Of a DNA stretch of 64,000 bases, positions 39,320 to 51,230 are shown piece by piece. The position numbers and the translations under genes are program-made. Position 1 is the stretch's first letter. Each line of letters opens with the position of its first letter. Origin of the DNA: Narthecium ossifragum. Its lineage: Eukaryota; Streptophyta; Magnoliopsida; Dioscoreales; Nartheciaceae. Location: NCBI GenBank assembly GCA_963920575.1, contig OY986973.1:310001-374000 (forward strand). Reading direction: 5' to 3'. The notes below the pieces were generated by a model. The model made no database searches, was not told the DNA's origin, and was given only the letters and a program-made list of their open reading frames with translations.

Positions 39320-42168
39320 TATTAATCCTTCTGATCACTAGCTACCTTAATTTGGTCACTACTAGATATCTCTTCCTCTCTCTCTCTCTAGATCTCTCTC
39401 CTTTTCTCTAGATAGCTAGCTAGCTAGGATCTCTCTCCCTGCAGTCCCAGCTAGATGATATATAATATATGTTACCAGCTTGTTGCGGAGATGGATATGA
39501 ATTCTATCTCATCCCTCAAATAATGGCACAGGCCAAACCAAATGGATGTATGTGCCTAGCTTTCATCATCACTCATCAGGGCAAATAGACAACGTCAAGA
39601 AGACCATCCGGCCAACTGTGAGGATCGAGCGGCACGTGTCAGAGACAGCTCAGACAGGGTGAGGAGATGGCAAGGCCATCGTGTTTTGGACATCTAATTT
39701 ACGAATGGAGTGGCTGGCTAGCATATATACGTACGCACTGCTGGATTTTTTTTTTCATTATTAGGGTTCTCGATCGTCTGAGAGAAATGTACGTGAAGCA
39801 TGTCCGAGTACGTACGTAAGCTACTGCTGATAATTAATTATTCATCCGTTGTTAGATTTATCATGCAATCGTTCCTTTTTCAATATCCTCTTTTTTTTTT
39901 TGAAATATAAGAGCATGCATGACTACCGGCTAAGGACTACTCGTTTGGATTGACACATGAATTTTTCACCATACATAAGTTCTACATGTATGCTTGACAC
40001 TAACAAAGGTGGTATATATCCAAGAGATCGATAAAAGCACCTGTATTACTATATACAACCTACAATTAAATTATGGATACCTAGACCATATCTATATTAT
40101 AAAATAATGTCTATGGCGTGGTATATTAGACATCATCTGAGTTATATGTTTATATCGTATACATGTGTAAATAGACTCGTGAAAATAACGAAGAGTGTGG
40201 GTGCATTATATACATAAATCACCTAGTATTATATACATGAATCTTTTTTATTTTTATTAAATAAACCCTAGGGCCGGGTTACAAAGCAGAACAAGTCAGG
40301 CCCTGCCCACCGCCCTCGCCGAGAGCCGGGTTCCATAGCAGAAGTAGTCAGGGCCTGCTTATGCCGATACAGTCCGTCCTGGCTTCGCCATTTAAAGCAG
40401 CAAAGTACCCCTGGCCTGTCGACCCTCCATTGGCTGGCGGGTACGGGAGCACCCATAAGCTTTTGCACGGCCGTCCGCACGACCTTTAACCCTACGAACT
40501 AAAACGTGGCGGACTATAAAAGGATCGTGCCTGCTGACATGTCACGTCCTGTCCAACTAGGGAAACGCACAGGCCAACGCAAACCCGAGAACCTGGGCTT
40601 GGGCCGTAAACACCAGCTCCGATTGAGCTGATCCAAGTACGACTATGGGCTTGGGCCTTAACCACTACATATATAACATGGATAGCTTGGGCTCGGGTTA
40701 GCAGACTTTCGTGTCTATGTTATCGGATCGACATTCCATTCGATTCAAGGATTGACGCCAAAATAAAAGTATGGGTAACGGGACACGCGTATAATATCCA
40801 TTTGGTCGGGTGAGCAGGTGCACACATGGGTGCAGTGTCATTCAGGCTTTGGAAGCAGAGATGAAAGTTGATTGACATGAGCCAATAGGGCAATTAAAGT
40901 CAGGATGTCATCGATGGTGGTGCACTATGTGTGTTGAAACGAACGCCACGTTGTCGTCTGTCGCACCTCACACATATATATATGATACATATATATTTTG
41001 TTGACATTGTTCCGGAATACTTGTTTACCTCGATTGTGTCATGGAGAATAACCATGCAGTAACGTTACTTACGTGCATATATATACTATACTGCGCAGGA
41101 GAGAGTGCTCCGGATCATGCTGACTTTGATTGATGACACATGTGGTCCTCCATGCACTCAGAGCGGTGGCTTCCAACAAGGACGCTTAATTGAACCCCCG
41201 GCGACACCATCGGACGTTACTCATCCCTTGAGATTAGCCTACCCCTTTCACGTTAGATTATATTAACATACATAAACTCATCATGATCAACTATCGCTTA
41301 AGCTTTCAGGTTAACTGGTTATAGTTATCTCGTAGTATGAGAGCAGAGGTCATGAGTTTGAACCATGTGTTAGGCCATGTCATATCTAGCTGAGTGATTG
41401 AGGTTGACAAAACCAAGCCTGAACTTATTTCTAAACTCCCATCACTTCCATTCATATGACTCAACCTGATTAATCAAGTCTAAGAATACACCGATGTTTT
41501 CTTTCAGTATATAGTGCAACTGTCATGACCTGATCCAGAAAATTCATTTGGATCGAGACATGAGTCAAACTAACATGAATCAATCTATGACGTAAAATAC
41601 ATATATCCAAAATCACTACTAATTTAAATAATTTAAAAAACAATGATATAAATGTAATTGAATATTATATTTCTCAAAATTATATTAATGGATGATACAA
41701 ACTCTCATATATTTGTATACAAATTCTTTATCGAATATAACATTTTATACATCATGATTTAGAACTATAAGTAAAGTTATAGGATACACCACTTGAAACT
41801 CCAAAGTTCCTGATCTCCCCGGAAATGATGGACCACCAACTGAGGGACCACCTGATGTGGGGACCATCTCACGCAGGTTGTTGATGAGTCATGTTCATTC
41901 CTTCATTTAGGTTTTACTAATTTATTCTCATAGCTTTTGTTTTCTAATCGAAATGATTATTGTCCGATATAAGTTTATTCTAATTAAGAACTAGAGCTTT
42001 ATGACATGAAAGAACTCTGTTCGTTCCATTTTTAGAAATCCTATTCTATTATTTTTGTTTCTCAATCAAAATGATTACGGTATAGCATTAGTTTATGGTA
42101 GTTAAGAACTAGAATTATAATATCATGAAAAAACTCCAATCATTTAACCTAAAATCTTAAGCTAATAA
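39320..42168. other. SEP promoter and intergenic region
   Basis: Just upstream of the SEP ATG are CT tracts and AGCTAGCTAG repeats, probably leader. No gene is recognised. It includes a GC-rich patch (40265-40560), a tRNA-like/SINE-like fragment (about 41295-41380) and an old ~130-bp tandem duplication (41880-42140, repeated 'aattaagaactagag' and 'cttttgtttctaatcgaaatgatta'). Confidence 0.45.
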
Positions 42169-42625
42169 GGCATCGTTTGGTACATGGTTAACTTTATTCC
42201 GGGTTAAAAGACTTTATTTCGGGTCTTGGGAATAACTTTGTAATGATTACTTGGAATAAGGTAAAAGTAGAGTGGAGAATGGAAATAACTTTGGGGGTGT
42301 TTGGTTGCTTGTATTAGCTAATGCATGCATGAGCTAATGCAGCATTAGCAACTATACCAGTGTTTGGTTGCCCAATGCATTAACTGAAGCATGCATCAGT
42401 TAATGCAAAAAGGGCCTCAAATGCTGCATTAACAGATGCAATGCAATGCATTAGCTAATGCAAGCAACCAAACGCCCCTTTTGTAGTGATTATTTGGAAT
42501 AAAGGAAATGATGTTTGGAATTAAGGGATAAAATAAATAGTGAATTTGAAAATATTTCATAAATATTTTCCGATTAATCCAGATTAAAAGTTATTTCTGA
42601 ACTTTATTACCGTATCAAACGGGCC
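42169..42625. mobile_element. Tourist-like MITE carrying a nested second MITE
   Basis: The outer element (ends CGTTTGGTAC and, complemented, CGTTTGATAC) is related to 462-751, sharing the phrase 'aataactttgtaatgattac' and 'gtagagtggagaatggaaat'. It is split by the inner element at 42294-42478. Confidence 0.6.
42294..42478. mobile_element. 185-bp MITE with GGGGTGTTTGGTTGC ends
   Basis: Terminal inverted repeats GGGGTGTTTGGTTGC and GGGGCGTTTGGTTGC enclose many GCATTAGCTAATGC-like palindromes. The ends and palindromic style match the 1-kb element at 61921-62921, so the two belong to one PIF/Harbinger-like family. The target duplication is not exact. Confidence 0.65.
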
Positions 42626-44211
42626 AAGTGTGTTTAAGGTTGAGGGGCCAGCAAGACGGCCATGTACGAAGGGGACTGGGAGCCGTATATATGCTAGTAC
42701 GTGCAAGTGGCCCGTAACACGCTACACGCATTGTTGAGTTTCCAAAGGCAGCACATTTTGCTTTTAGTCCGTGTATCCTACGTTACGGACATCACGCATG
42801 CATGTGAGCCCAATGAGTTACCATAAATGGGACTTGGCACTTAAAGATGCAAAGTTTTTGCTTAGTTTGGTCCTCGGCCTCGCCAGAACTGGACAATGAC
42901 AAGCCCCAAGGAAAAAACAAGACTCGCCAATGCATGGAGGTGAGAAAAGGAGCTGGCTAGATCAGCGGCTATATCTTTCTTTCTTTCTTTATGGTATGAG
43001 AGCTAAGTTAGGATTTGGATGAGAAATCTTTGGCCGTAGATAGCTTGCCAAATTTTTTAGCTTTTGGAGTTCACGGAGGATAGAGAAAGAGAGCTACTGA
43101 ACATGCCAAATCTTTGGTGGATAGCATTGAAAAGATACATTGACCGCACCTCCATGTTTCTATGTGCCAACTTGTTCTCCGACTTTATTATTCTTATCAC
43201 TCTTTCATTCACGCTAGCGTGGGCCTGAGCTAGACCTTTGATTTGAGACATGGACAACGTGCCTTGTTCTTTTGCGTAATATGTGGTTTTTCTAGTTTTC
43301 TTGACAATATTCATATATCTACCTAGCAATCTTTGTATTTCATCATGAGCTTAACAATAAAAGAAATAGACTGAGAAAGTACACTAAACCCTTGTTTGGT
43401 TCGGAAAATAGGATTAAGGGAATTAAGGGGAATATGAGATTAAAAAAAATGAGGGTGAGAAAAAGTAAAGAGCAATGTGATAGGTGGAATAGTAATAACC
43501 CAATAATTATTATTTTAATATTTGATAAAGAAATAGGGATAAAATGGATAACCTCGTTGCCAAACATGGCTTTATAAGTTAGGCAGGTAAGCAAAAATAT
43601 ATAGCTGAGTTAATTTTCGCAGCGCTAAGCTAGTGTTATGAATGCTCATAAATTAAACAGCCTTTCTTCTAAGGTCACGATGAAGACAACACCAACAAAG
43701 ACTATTCAGCCCGGAATGTCCAATGCCTTAAAACCTCTTTGTCCCCGCCCAGCTGGATATATACAGTGTCTAAGTCATGATGCAATGAGATGGCATTGAC
43801 ACCTAAACGCAATCATGTATATATATTTCTTCCTTTGAGAGTTCTCATGCATGCATGTACCACTGTACCACTAGCTCTTGATGTATATAAAGGTGCTTTG
43901 CTTACATATGGATATCTCCAAGCCTCCAATCAGCTATGTCCCCCCCCCCAACTATACTAATCACAATGGTCCATGGCCACTCTCCCATCCACCACCTCTA
44001 GCTTACTAGCCTTTAAGTTCTAGCTATTGTTTTAAGCACTGCAACTCATGCATGTTGGGAATCCACCTATAAATCCCTCCATGCCCACAACCTCTACTTG
44101 TCTTCCGATCTGCTTCTTTTTTGATTAATTAAGTCCCCGGGGCTAGCTAGAACAGAGGAAGCCCACAGCCTCTCTGATCACCAACAGCACGACCGGCCTC
44201 CACATATTGAC
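42626..44211. other. Intergenic region upstream of the BIG GRAIN 1-like gene
   Basis: No gene is supported. 43387-43570 (CTTGTTTGGTTCGG ... CGTTGCCAAACATGG) looks like another worn Tourist-like MITE. The last ~300 bases hold the promoter and leader of the next gene. Confidence 0.4.
44067..44075 (+). promoter_or_regulatory. Possible TATA box for the BIG GRAIN 1-like gene
   Basis: CCTATAAAT lies about 140 bases before the ATG. A second candidate, TATATAAAG, is at 43884-43892. Either would give a normal leader length; the sequence alone does not decide. Confidence 0.45.
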
Positions 44212-45288
44212 ATGTTCTCCAGCATGAATCCCCCCCACAAGAAGCCGACTCACAGCCGCCAGAACGACTCCGGCGAGCTGGACGTCTTTGAGGCGTCGAG
44301 GTACTTCTCCGGCACGGTCGACAGTGTCGGCTTCGCGAGGGGAGCTACGCTGATCAGAGAGGACAGAGCACTACTAGCGAGTGATGCAGGGGCGAAGAGA
44401 TTAGAGATCAGCAAACGAGGTTTTGTGAAACCAGCACTCAAAGGCAAGGGATCATGTAATCAACCCAGCTCTCCTGCTGGCAGGCTGACTTCCTTCCTCA
44501 ACTCTTTCTTCCATCAGACTGCTTCAAAGCAGGGGAGGCCCAAGCCATTCGCCATGACCACCAGAGCTCAGTCTGTGAAGGGTGATAACGAGGATTGGAG
44601 TAGTACTCTCGGCCGGAGGAAGAAGAGGAGCAGCATGAGTCTCTCAGGTACCACTACAAGAAGCTGTGACTCCAAATTCATCTACTCTTCTGCAACTGCT
44701 AGCGGTTGGTTTAGATCAACCCCTTCTCTGTATGACAAAACCCCAATAAATAAGGCTATCCAGAACAAATGCAGTGCTATTTGGCACCAAAAGTCCTCAG
44801 CTTCCTGCAAAATAAGAGAGGTCTGGGAGGATAAGAAAGCCATTGATCATGTGGCTTGGCGAGCTCAGAGAGATAGATCCTTAGATGATGGGCTCTTTGA
44901 GAAAGGCAGAGTACTTCTGGGCAATAAAAGCATTGACAAGGTTGCCAGGCTACGTGCCAGTGGATTTTTGGCAGGAGACCATGTGGTTTCCTGTACTGAT
45001 CACGATGGGCATGTCGAGAACAAGTGGGTGCTGAACAAGGCCACCACTGCCATGAAGTGGGTCGACGAGTTATCCGCTTTCAAAGGCAGGAAGAGCTTTA
45101 GGAGGAGATCAGAAGAAGAGGCGGTTGAGGAGGATGGAGGCAGTGAAGCCAGCTCTGATCTATTTGAGCTGAGCTTTGATCTCCATGGCGATGGCGCTGC
45201 CAGTACTGGGCGTACTAGGAATCCGGAGATCATCAGCAAGCCCATTGGTACGCCCAAATGGGCCCTAACTCGGCCTGAGGCTTATTAG
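44212..45288 (+). CDS. BIG GRAIN 1-like protein (group E type)
   Basis: An intronless 358-residue frame starts at ATG 44212. It has the pattern I recall for plant BIG GRAIN 1-like E proteins: SGELDVFEASRYFSG near residue 20, SPAGRLTSFLNSFFHQ near 88, RRKKRSSMS near 135 and a C-terminal SSDLFELSFDL near 318. The remainder is Ser/Arg-rich and probably disordered, and there is no signal peptide or membrane helix. BIG GRAIN 1 family members are linked to auxin response and organ size; the biochemical role is unknown. A second ATG four codons later is also possible. Confidence 0.7.
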   Translation: MFSSMNPPHKKPTHSRQNDSGELDVFEASRYFSGTVDSVGFARGATLIREDRALLASDAGAKRLEISKRGFVKPALKGKGSCNQPSSPAGRLTSFLNSFFHQTASKQGRPKPFAMTTRAQSVKGDNEDWSSTLGRRKKRSSMSLSGTTTRSCDSKFIYSSATASGWFRSTPSLYDKTPINKAIQNKCSAIWHQKSSASCKIREVWEDKKAIDHVAWRAQRDRSLDDGLFEKGRVLLGNKSIDKVARLRASGFLAGDHVVSCTDHDGHVENKWVLNKATTAMKWVDELSAFKGRKSFRRRSEEEAVEEDGGSEASSDLFELSFDLHGDGAASTGRTRNPEIISKPIGTPKWALTRPEAY

Positions 45289-45966
45289 ACAATCCAGCCC
45301 ATCATTCTAATTGTAATTCTAGTAGATATCGGTGCTTGAGCTTGCATCCAGGTTCAGTTCGATTTGATGTATCCTAAGAAAGAAGTTGGTGATTTCTCAA
45401 ACTGCTAGGCTCGTTTTGAGAATAGGTAGCTTATCCTATCGAAGGATCTTTTCTTCTTCTTTTTTTTCCGATTTCTAATAAGGAGTATTGTGATTAATTT
45501 CCTTGCTCTTCGCAGTCAGGGTTCATTCTGCAATATTTTCTATTAGAGATAATTTTATGCAATTAATCCCTTCATCAGTCTTATACGAGTAAGTGACCTT
45601 CACTCACAATTGGTTTTCTTTACAAAAAGCCCCTCCAAGAATTCGCAAAACCCCAAATAATCCAAATATCTCCGCAGCTCCACTATCTCGCAAACTAACA
45701 TTATTAAAGTCAGAATAACCATAGATTTGTTACTTTTATTGTAATTATTGTACTTATTACTCTCGTTTTAATTCGGCTATTTTCTATTCTACAATCAGAC
45801 GGCCGAAATCTAGGGTTAGCTAGGGTTTAAGGCCGCTTGGATCTCTGTGCTCGTGGGAATCATAGTACTCTCAACAGCTTTATTCTCCCAATTCCTGCTT
45901 CGATCTTCTTCGTCTCTCGCGGATTTCGCCGCCCAGGCAGCAGGAGAAGCTCCTCGGCCGATCGAT
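45289..45966. other. Spacer and TRM1 promoter/leader
   Basis: Contains the 3' flank of the BIG GRAIN 1-like gene and the TRM1 leader. An open frame runs upstream of the TRM1 ATG from about 45847 but begins with GTG, so I do not extend the protein. Confidence 0.45.
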
Positions 45967-48900
45967 ATGGGGGACGCCGGGGATAAGCTCAAGGATTACA
46001 CCGTCATCAAGGAAGGGGAGGCGGAAATACTCATGCATTCCAGCAACGCCGTCTTCTACAACAAGGCCCAGGTGCCCACTTCGCCATTCCCTTTTGGTCT
46101 TTTGATCCTATACTTTTGGTGAATTCGCCCTTTTGGCAAGAGTCTTTGGGAGTTGTTTGGAGATGCCGATGTGCTGATTTGGTGCTTTCCATAGTAGATT
46201 GTTGTAATTGGGTCATTTTGCTTGCTGTTCCGCTTCTTGGTTCTGGGGAGGGTTTGATGGTAGAATTATAGCTTTGAGACTAGTAAAAGAGAAGCCTTGT
46301 GGTGGTGTGGTCGAGGAGCTGATGGATCTTTTTTTTTTTTGTTTTACCGGGCTTGGTGCCCAATATAGTTTTACACGATACTTTAGCTGGAAAAACAGCT
46401 ACTTTGCAGTCTGGTTAGCGCTAAGATTATTTCTGAAGTTACTCGGATATTATTTATGATCTTCTATGCTGATTTGACTCAGATAGAATTCTTCTTGGCT
46501 AACCTCCCTTTGCGCTCAGCCTATCAGCAAATAGGCACTAACTCCCATCTTTCTTATTAGGGATATTGGGGCGATCCATAAACCTTTGAACTTTTTAGAT
46601 GGCTGACAATTTGAGTTTTTGATGGTATTGTGTCACAAATCACGGGGAAATATTGTGTCAGATAAAATAATCACGTTCAATTTGAACAAAAAGATGTATA
46701 TGTTTAAAGTCTAATGTAGTTTTGATTAACCTTAAGCATGAGTCCCTGTATCATGTTCAATTTGAACAAAAGGATGTATATGTTTAAAGTCTAATGTAGT
46801 TTTGATTAACCTTAAGCATGAGTCCCTGTACACAGTTCCTGTCTACATTCCGAGCACTTGATCTCTGGACTAAGAGGGGCCTTTGAAATCTGTGTCTAGG
46901 TTAACAACAGAGATATGTCTGTTGCTGTCTTGAGGACCTTTATCTCAAAGCGCAAAGAAGAGCATGATGCAATGTTGAGCAGAAAGGTAAGACTAGATCA
47001 AAAAGTGAATGCAGGCACATCGGAAAGATCCATTCCCCGGGAAGCAGCTCTCACTGAAGATGAAAAAGCAAATGGGGGCTGTGAAATGCAGCCAAGTCCA
47101 TGTATTGATGAATCAGAAGAGATTGTAGAAGAACCGGCAAAGTGCTCATTTCTTAGACGACATACAGAACTTAAGGCACCTAAAGTTCTTGAGGTGTGTT
47201 TTCAAAAAAAAAAAAATGTCTCAGTTTACTCTCACTCACAACTCCAACACAGCATTTGTCCACTTGGAATTAAAAGGCCTCTTTACTCAGTTATAGAATA
47301 TTTCCGCAATTGAATATAGGCTTTGGCTGCTTCTGGACTAAGAGCTCTGCGTTATGCCCGTGAAGTAGATGGAATTGGTCAAGTTGTCGCCTTGGATAAC
47401 GACAAAGGTGCCGCTTTGTGTTTGTCACAGCAAGCTCGGGCATTGCTTTAGTTGGTAATTGGGCTATAACAGTTTAGCTTTTGCCTCTTTCAGCATCCAT
47501 TGAAGCTTGTAAGAAAAACATTCAATTTAATGGCTCTGTGGCATGTTCAAAAGTGGAAGCTCACCTTGCTGATGCTCGAGTTTTCATGCTCACTCACCAG
47601 AAAGAATTTGATGTGGTAAGTATTCTCAATTCCATCTATAGACCTTTTTGCTTATATCCACCCCCTTACACATTAGTGAAGCCTTAGTCAAAAAGCTGGG
47701 GCTGGGGACAGTAGAGTACTGAAAATATTCAGCAATTTTCTTCATTTTTCTTTATCTTGTCTACCCTACACTGGTTCTCATGATTTTTATTTTTTGTTCA
47801 TGTATATGAGTGTATAAGTGACTATGAAATAGTATAATGCAAATCATAGCGGGCTGCAACATGTTTACATGTGACTTGTTAAAATAGCCTCTAATACTTA
47901 ACTCTCAGGTTGATCTTGATCCCTATGGATCACCTTCTGTGTTCTTGGACTCAGCAGTACAAGCAGTTGCTGATGGTGGCATGTTAATGTGCACAGCTAC
48001 TGATATGGCAGTTCTTTGTGGTGGTAACGGGGAAGTTTGCTATTCCAAGTGAGGTTTTACTCTTCGGTGCCAAATAATGTTATTAGCATTCGATGCTTGT
48101 TCTAACTCTTTGCTGTTCTCATTAGGTATGGTTCCTACCCTTTGAAAGGAAAATATTGCCATGAGATGGCTTTAAGGATCCTGCTTGCCTGCATTGAGGT
48201 ACCTTTTTGTGTCCACTAAATCTATCTCGAGTAATATTTTCCTCAATCTTGGAATTCCTCATGCTCTCTTCTACCGCAGAGCCATGCAAATCGTTACAAG
48301 CGCTACATCGTCCCTGTCCTCTCTGTACAGATGGATTTCTATATCCGGGTCTTTGTTCGGATATACACGTGAGTGACTTTCTGATTTGATGTTTGGATTC
48401 CAAAACCTAACCGCATCAGCACACAGTTAATTGTGCAGCTGCACGACATGCTAGATTAGTTCATACATGTGTATTTGAGCCTTGGATTTATTCTTGTTTG
48501 ATGCAGTTCTGCTAGTGCAATGAAGAACACTCCTCTTAAACTCTCATACGTATATCAGTGCGTTGGTTGTGATTCATTTCATCTGCAAAGCCTTGGGAGG
48601 ACGGTTACTAAGGTACACCTCTGGTTGCTTCTCTCATCTTGTTTGATTTATGAGTTTTTTTTACCTAGTAATCATACTTTCACGATGATCTTATAGTTTC
48701 TTGTCTTCTTGCCTTATGGCTTTGCAAGAATAACAGTGTGAGATATGCTCCGGGTTTCGGTCCTGCTGTTACTCAAGAATGTGGTGACTGTGGAAAGAGA
48801 TTTAACATGGGTGGGCCGATATGGTCAGCTCCTATCCATGACCAAGAATGCATAACTTCCACCTTGGCAAATGTCAAAGCTATGAAGGAGAGATACCCGG

Positions 48901-50260
48901 CTTATGAGAAAATATCTGCTGTCCTGACCACAATTTCAGAGGTACTTTCTGCACCTTGAATGCAGTAGCTTAGCGTTGGCCGTGCCACCTTCAGGCTTGC
49001 AAATGCATTACAATATGTTTGAATTTTACTTAGAAAGCTTAGCAAAGAAAAAGAGTGATCTGAATACTGTCCTATTCCATTAAGTAGTTTTCTTATCCAC
49101 ATTTGTATGTCATGTTAGAAGAAATTTGATGTTTTTAACAGACTCCTCCCAGCTACTCTTTCAGACTTCTTTTTCCTTCTTGGGAGGGTCATTTGAGATT
49201 TTTTTTTTTTCATTATTTGAACCTTTTCTGTTGAGCAGATTTTCTTCTTGCTTCATCTTCCTCATATATCTGAACTTTCGTCGAACTGTTAAATTTTATA
49301 GGCTTCTTTTTTATCCACCGTTATTATCCTTTTGGTATGGTAAGATATGTTATAATGAGTTTGTACTATATCTCATGCAGGAACTACTTGACGTCCCTCT
49401 CTTTGTCAGTCTCCATTCTTTGTGTGGAACTCTCAAATGTACCTCGCCTTCTGCTGTTAGCTTCCGTTCTGCAGTGATCAATGCTGGGTATCGAATCTCA
49501 GGTAGCCACGTGAATCCACTGGGGCTCAAAACTGATGCTCTGATGCATGCCATTTGGGACATCATGCGTTGCTGGGTAGGATACTTTCTGTTTTCCTTTT
49601 TTTCGCATCATTTTGATCTAAATAATGAACTTTATTTCTTGCTACCGTCATTACTGCTGTCTCTTTGCAGATTGAGTGAGAGTACGTAAACCCGACTGAC
49701 TGAATAGTTTTTTGTCTGTGCAGGTCAAGAATCATCCAGTGAAAGCACAGTCACCAGATCAGTCTGGAGCAGTGATCCTTTCAAAAGAACCAACGCTGCA
49801 AGTATGTGCCAATGTTCCATGGAGACTCTAATATTGCTTCTTTTTTTCTTGTTTATGAACCATCCTTCTCTACTTTTTGCCAAAACAAGAAGGCTAGCAA
49901 TAACTCAATACTCAGTTACTTTATTGAGTCTGAGCAACAATAACTTATGTTATGCAGGCTAATTTTACTCGAGCATTTGCTTCCCTGAGCAAGGCACAAG
50001 CCAAGAAGGTGGCACGGTTCCTTCCGAATCCAGAAAGACATTGGGGCCCCAAGGTTAGGGCTGGCAGGCAAATTAAGAGCAAGCATGCCTCATTGTTGGG
50101 TCCAGAGAAGGTCAATGAGCTCATGCATCATGAAGGAAATGGCTTCTCTGAGACGCCCGCCAAAGAACAAGAAGCTGGAGGGCATGCCAATCTCAGTGAA
50201 GAAGATGAACCTGCATCAAAGCGGCCAAAGGCCATAGATGGACTCACTTCGCAGTCATAA
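45967..50260 (+). CDS. TRM1: tRNA (guanine-26,N2,N2)-dimethyltransferase (TRM1)
   Basis: Twelve exons (45967-46071, 46900-47193, 47320-47407, 47494-47615, 47909-48048, 48126-48198, 48280-48368, 48507-48612, 48729-48941, 49381-49575, 49724-49801, 49958-50260) give 601 residues in phase. TRM1 landmarks are [30 protein letters not shown], a SAM-binding [15 protein letters not shown] and VVALDN, the catalytic [36 protein letters not shown], and Cys pairs CVGC and CGDC that probably bind zinc. The enzyme uses SAM to methylate G26 of tRNAs. The C-terminus is basic ([17 protein letters not shown]), suited to tRNA binding or nuclear import. No targeting peptide follows the ATG chosen. Confidence 0.95.
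46671..46830 (+). repeat. 80-bp tandem duplication in TRM1 intron 1
   Basis: Two near-identical copies (46671-46750 and 46751-46830) contain GTTCAATTTGAACAAAA and CCTTAAGCATGAGTCCCTGT. Only two or three bases differ, so the duplication is young. Confidence 0.9.
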
Positions 50261-51230
50261 CAAAGAACACGGTGTATATAAGCCTGTGTATCTTTGAGTT
50301 CCTATATTCTCTTCAACCAACGATGTTGAGACTTTTAGAGTGTGCAGCGTCTAATATTATTTGTTCTTGAAAGATGTTGATGGCTCCTGTGGACATTTCA
50401 AAGATGCCAAGGTTTTGGAGAGCCATGTAGAACAATATCTATCTGAATCACAATTTTGAAGGATTCTATTCTTGTTTCCTGCTGGAGTTTTTAGGAAGAC
50501 TTATGATACAATGTACATGCCACGTGGGTGTGCACCTTTGCAAACCGTACGTGGCACTGTGGTGTGCTACTGATGTGAGAAGCCATGTCAGCTAACTATT
50601 TATAACAGTCGAAAATTTTGATATGATACAAATTCTTTTTCCCCTCCATGGATGTTTGGAATTTAAAAGAGAGAAAATTCTATAGAAGAGGACATGATCT
50701 AGAAAGCTAGCATTAAGAGCCATGTGTGCCCAAATATATATGAAAAATTCACAGTAGAAGAAAAATGGACATGTAACCGCTTGATTTCTCTTCTTTCAAT
50801 AAAAAGTTAATATCATAAAATCCATTGAAAAGATGCTAAATATCACAAAACTTTCTAAATTCCTGACAATATCACAAAAAATCCTGGAAACATAGGTTCA
50901 CTTTAAATGACCATTCTGACCGATTAAAAGACTCGATCACCTGCCAAAAAATTATGAATTTTTTTAATGTTTAGTATCGTTTTAGGGGATTTTATGAAAT
51001 AGGAACTTATGTAATCTCAACGGCTCTACTGGCAAAATTCTGAATTATTCACAAAAGCTTGGATTTATGCTATACATAGGATAGCTAATTTAACCGGCGG
51101 CACATCAGAACGCTCCAGGCGCGCGCCTATAAATTGCGAGCTTGGGTTTTGGCGGGCAAGCGGAAAAATAATCAAGAACCAAAGAGAGATCCATCGTGAT
51201 TGTTCCTCTAGGGTTTCGGGAGCGTAATCG
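50261..51230. other. Spacer between TRM1 and the FYR-domain gene
   Basis: TRM1 3' flank, a repeat related to the 12404-12740 structure at 50510-50610, and the leader of the next gene. No gene is supported. Confidence 0.45.

Noticed and set aside
45847..45966. N-terminal extension of TRM1
   Set aside because: The open frame begins with GTG, not ATG; the first ATG in frame is at 45967 and starts a typical TRM1 N-terminus.
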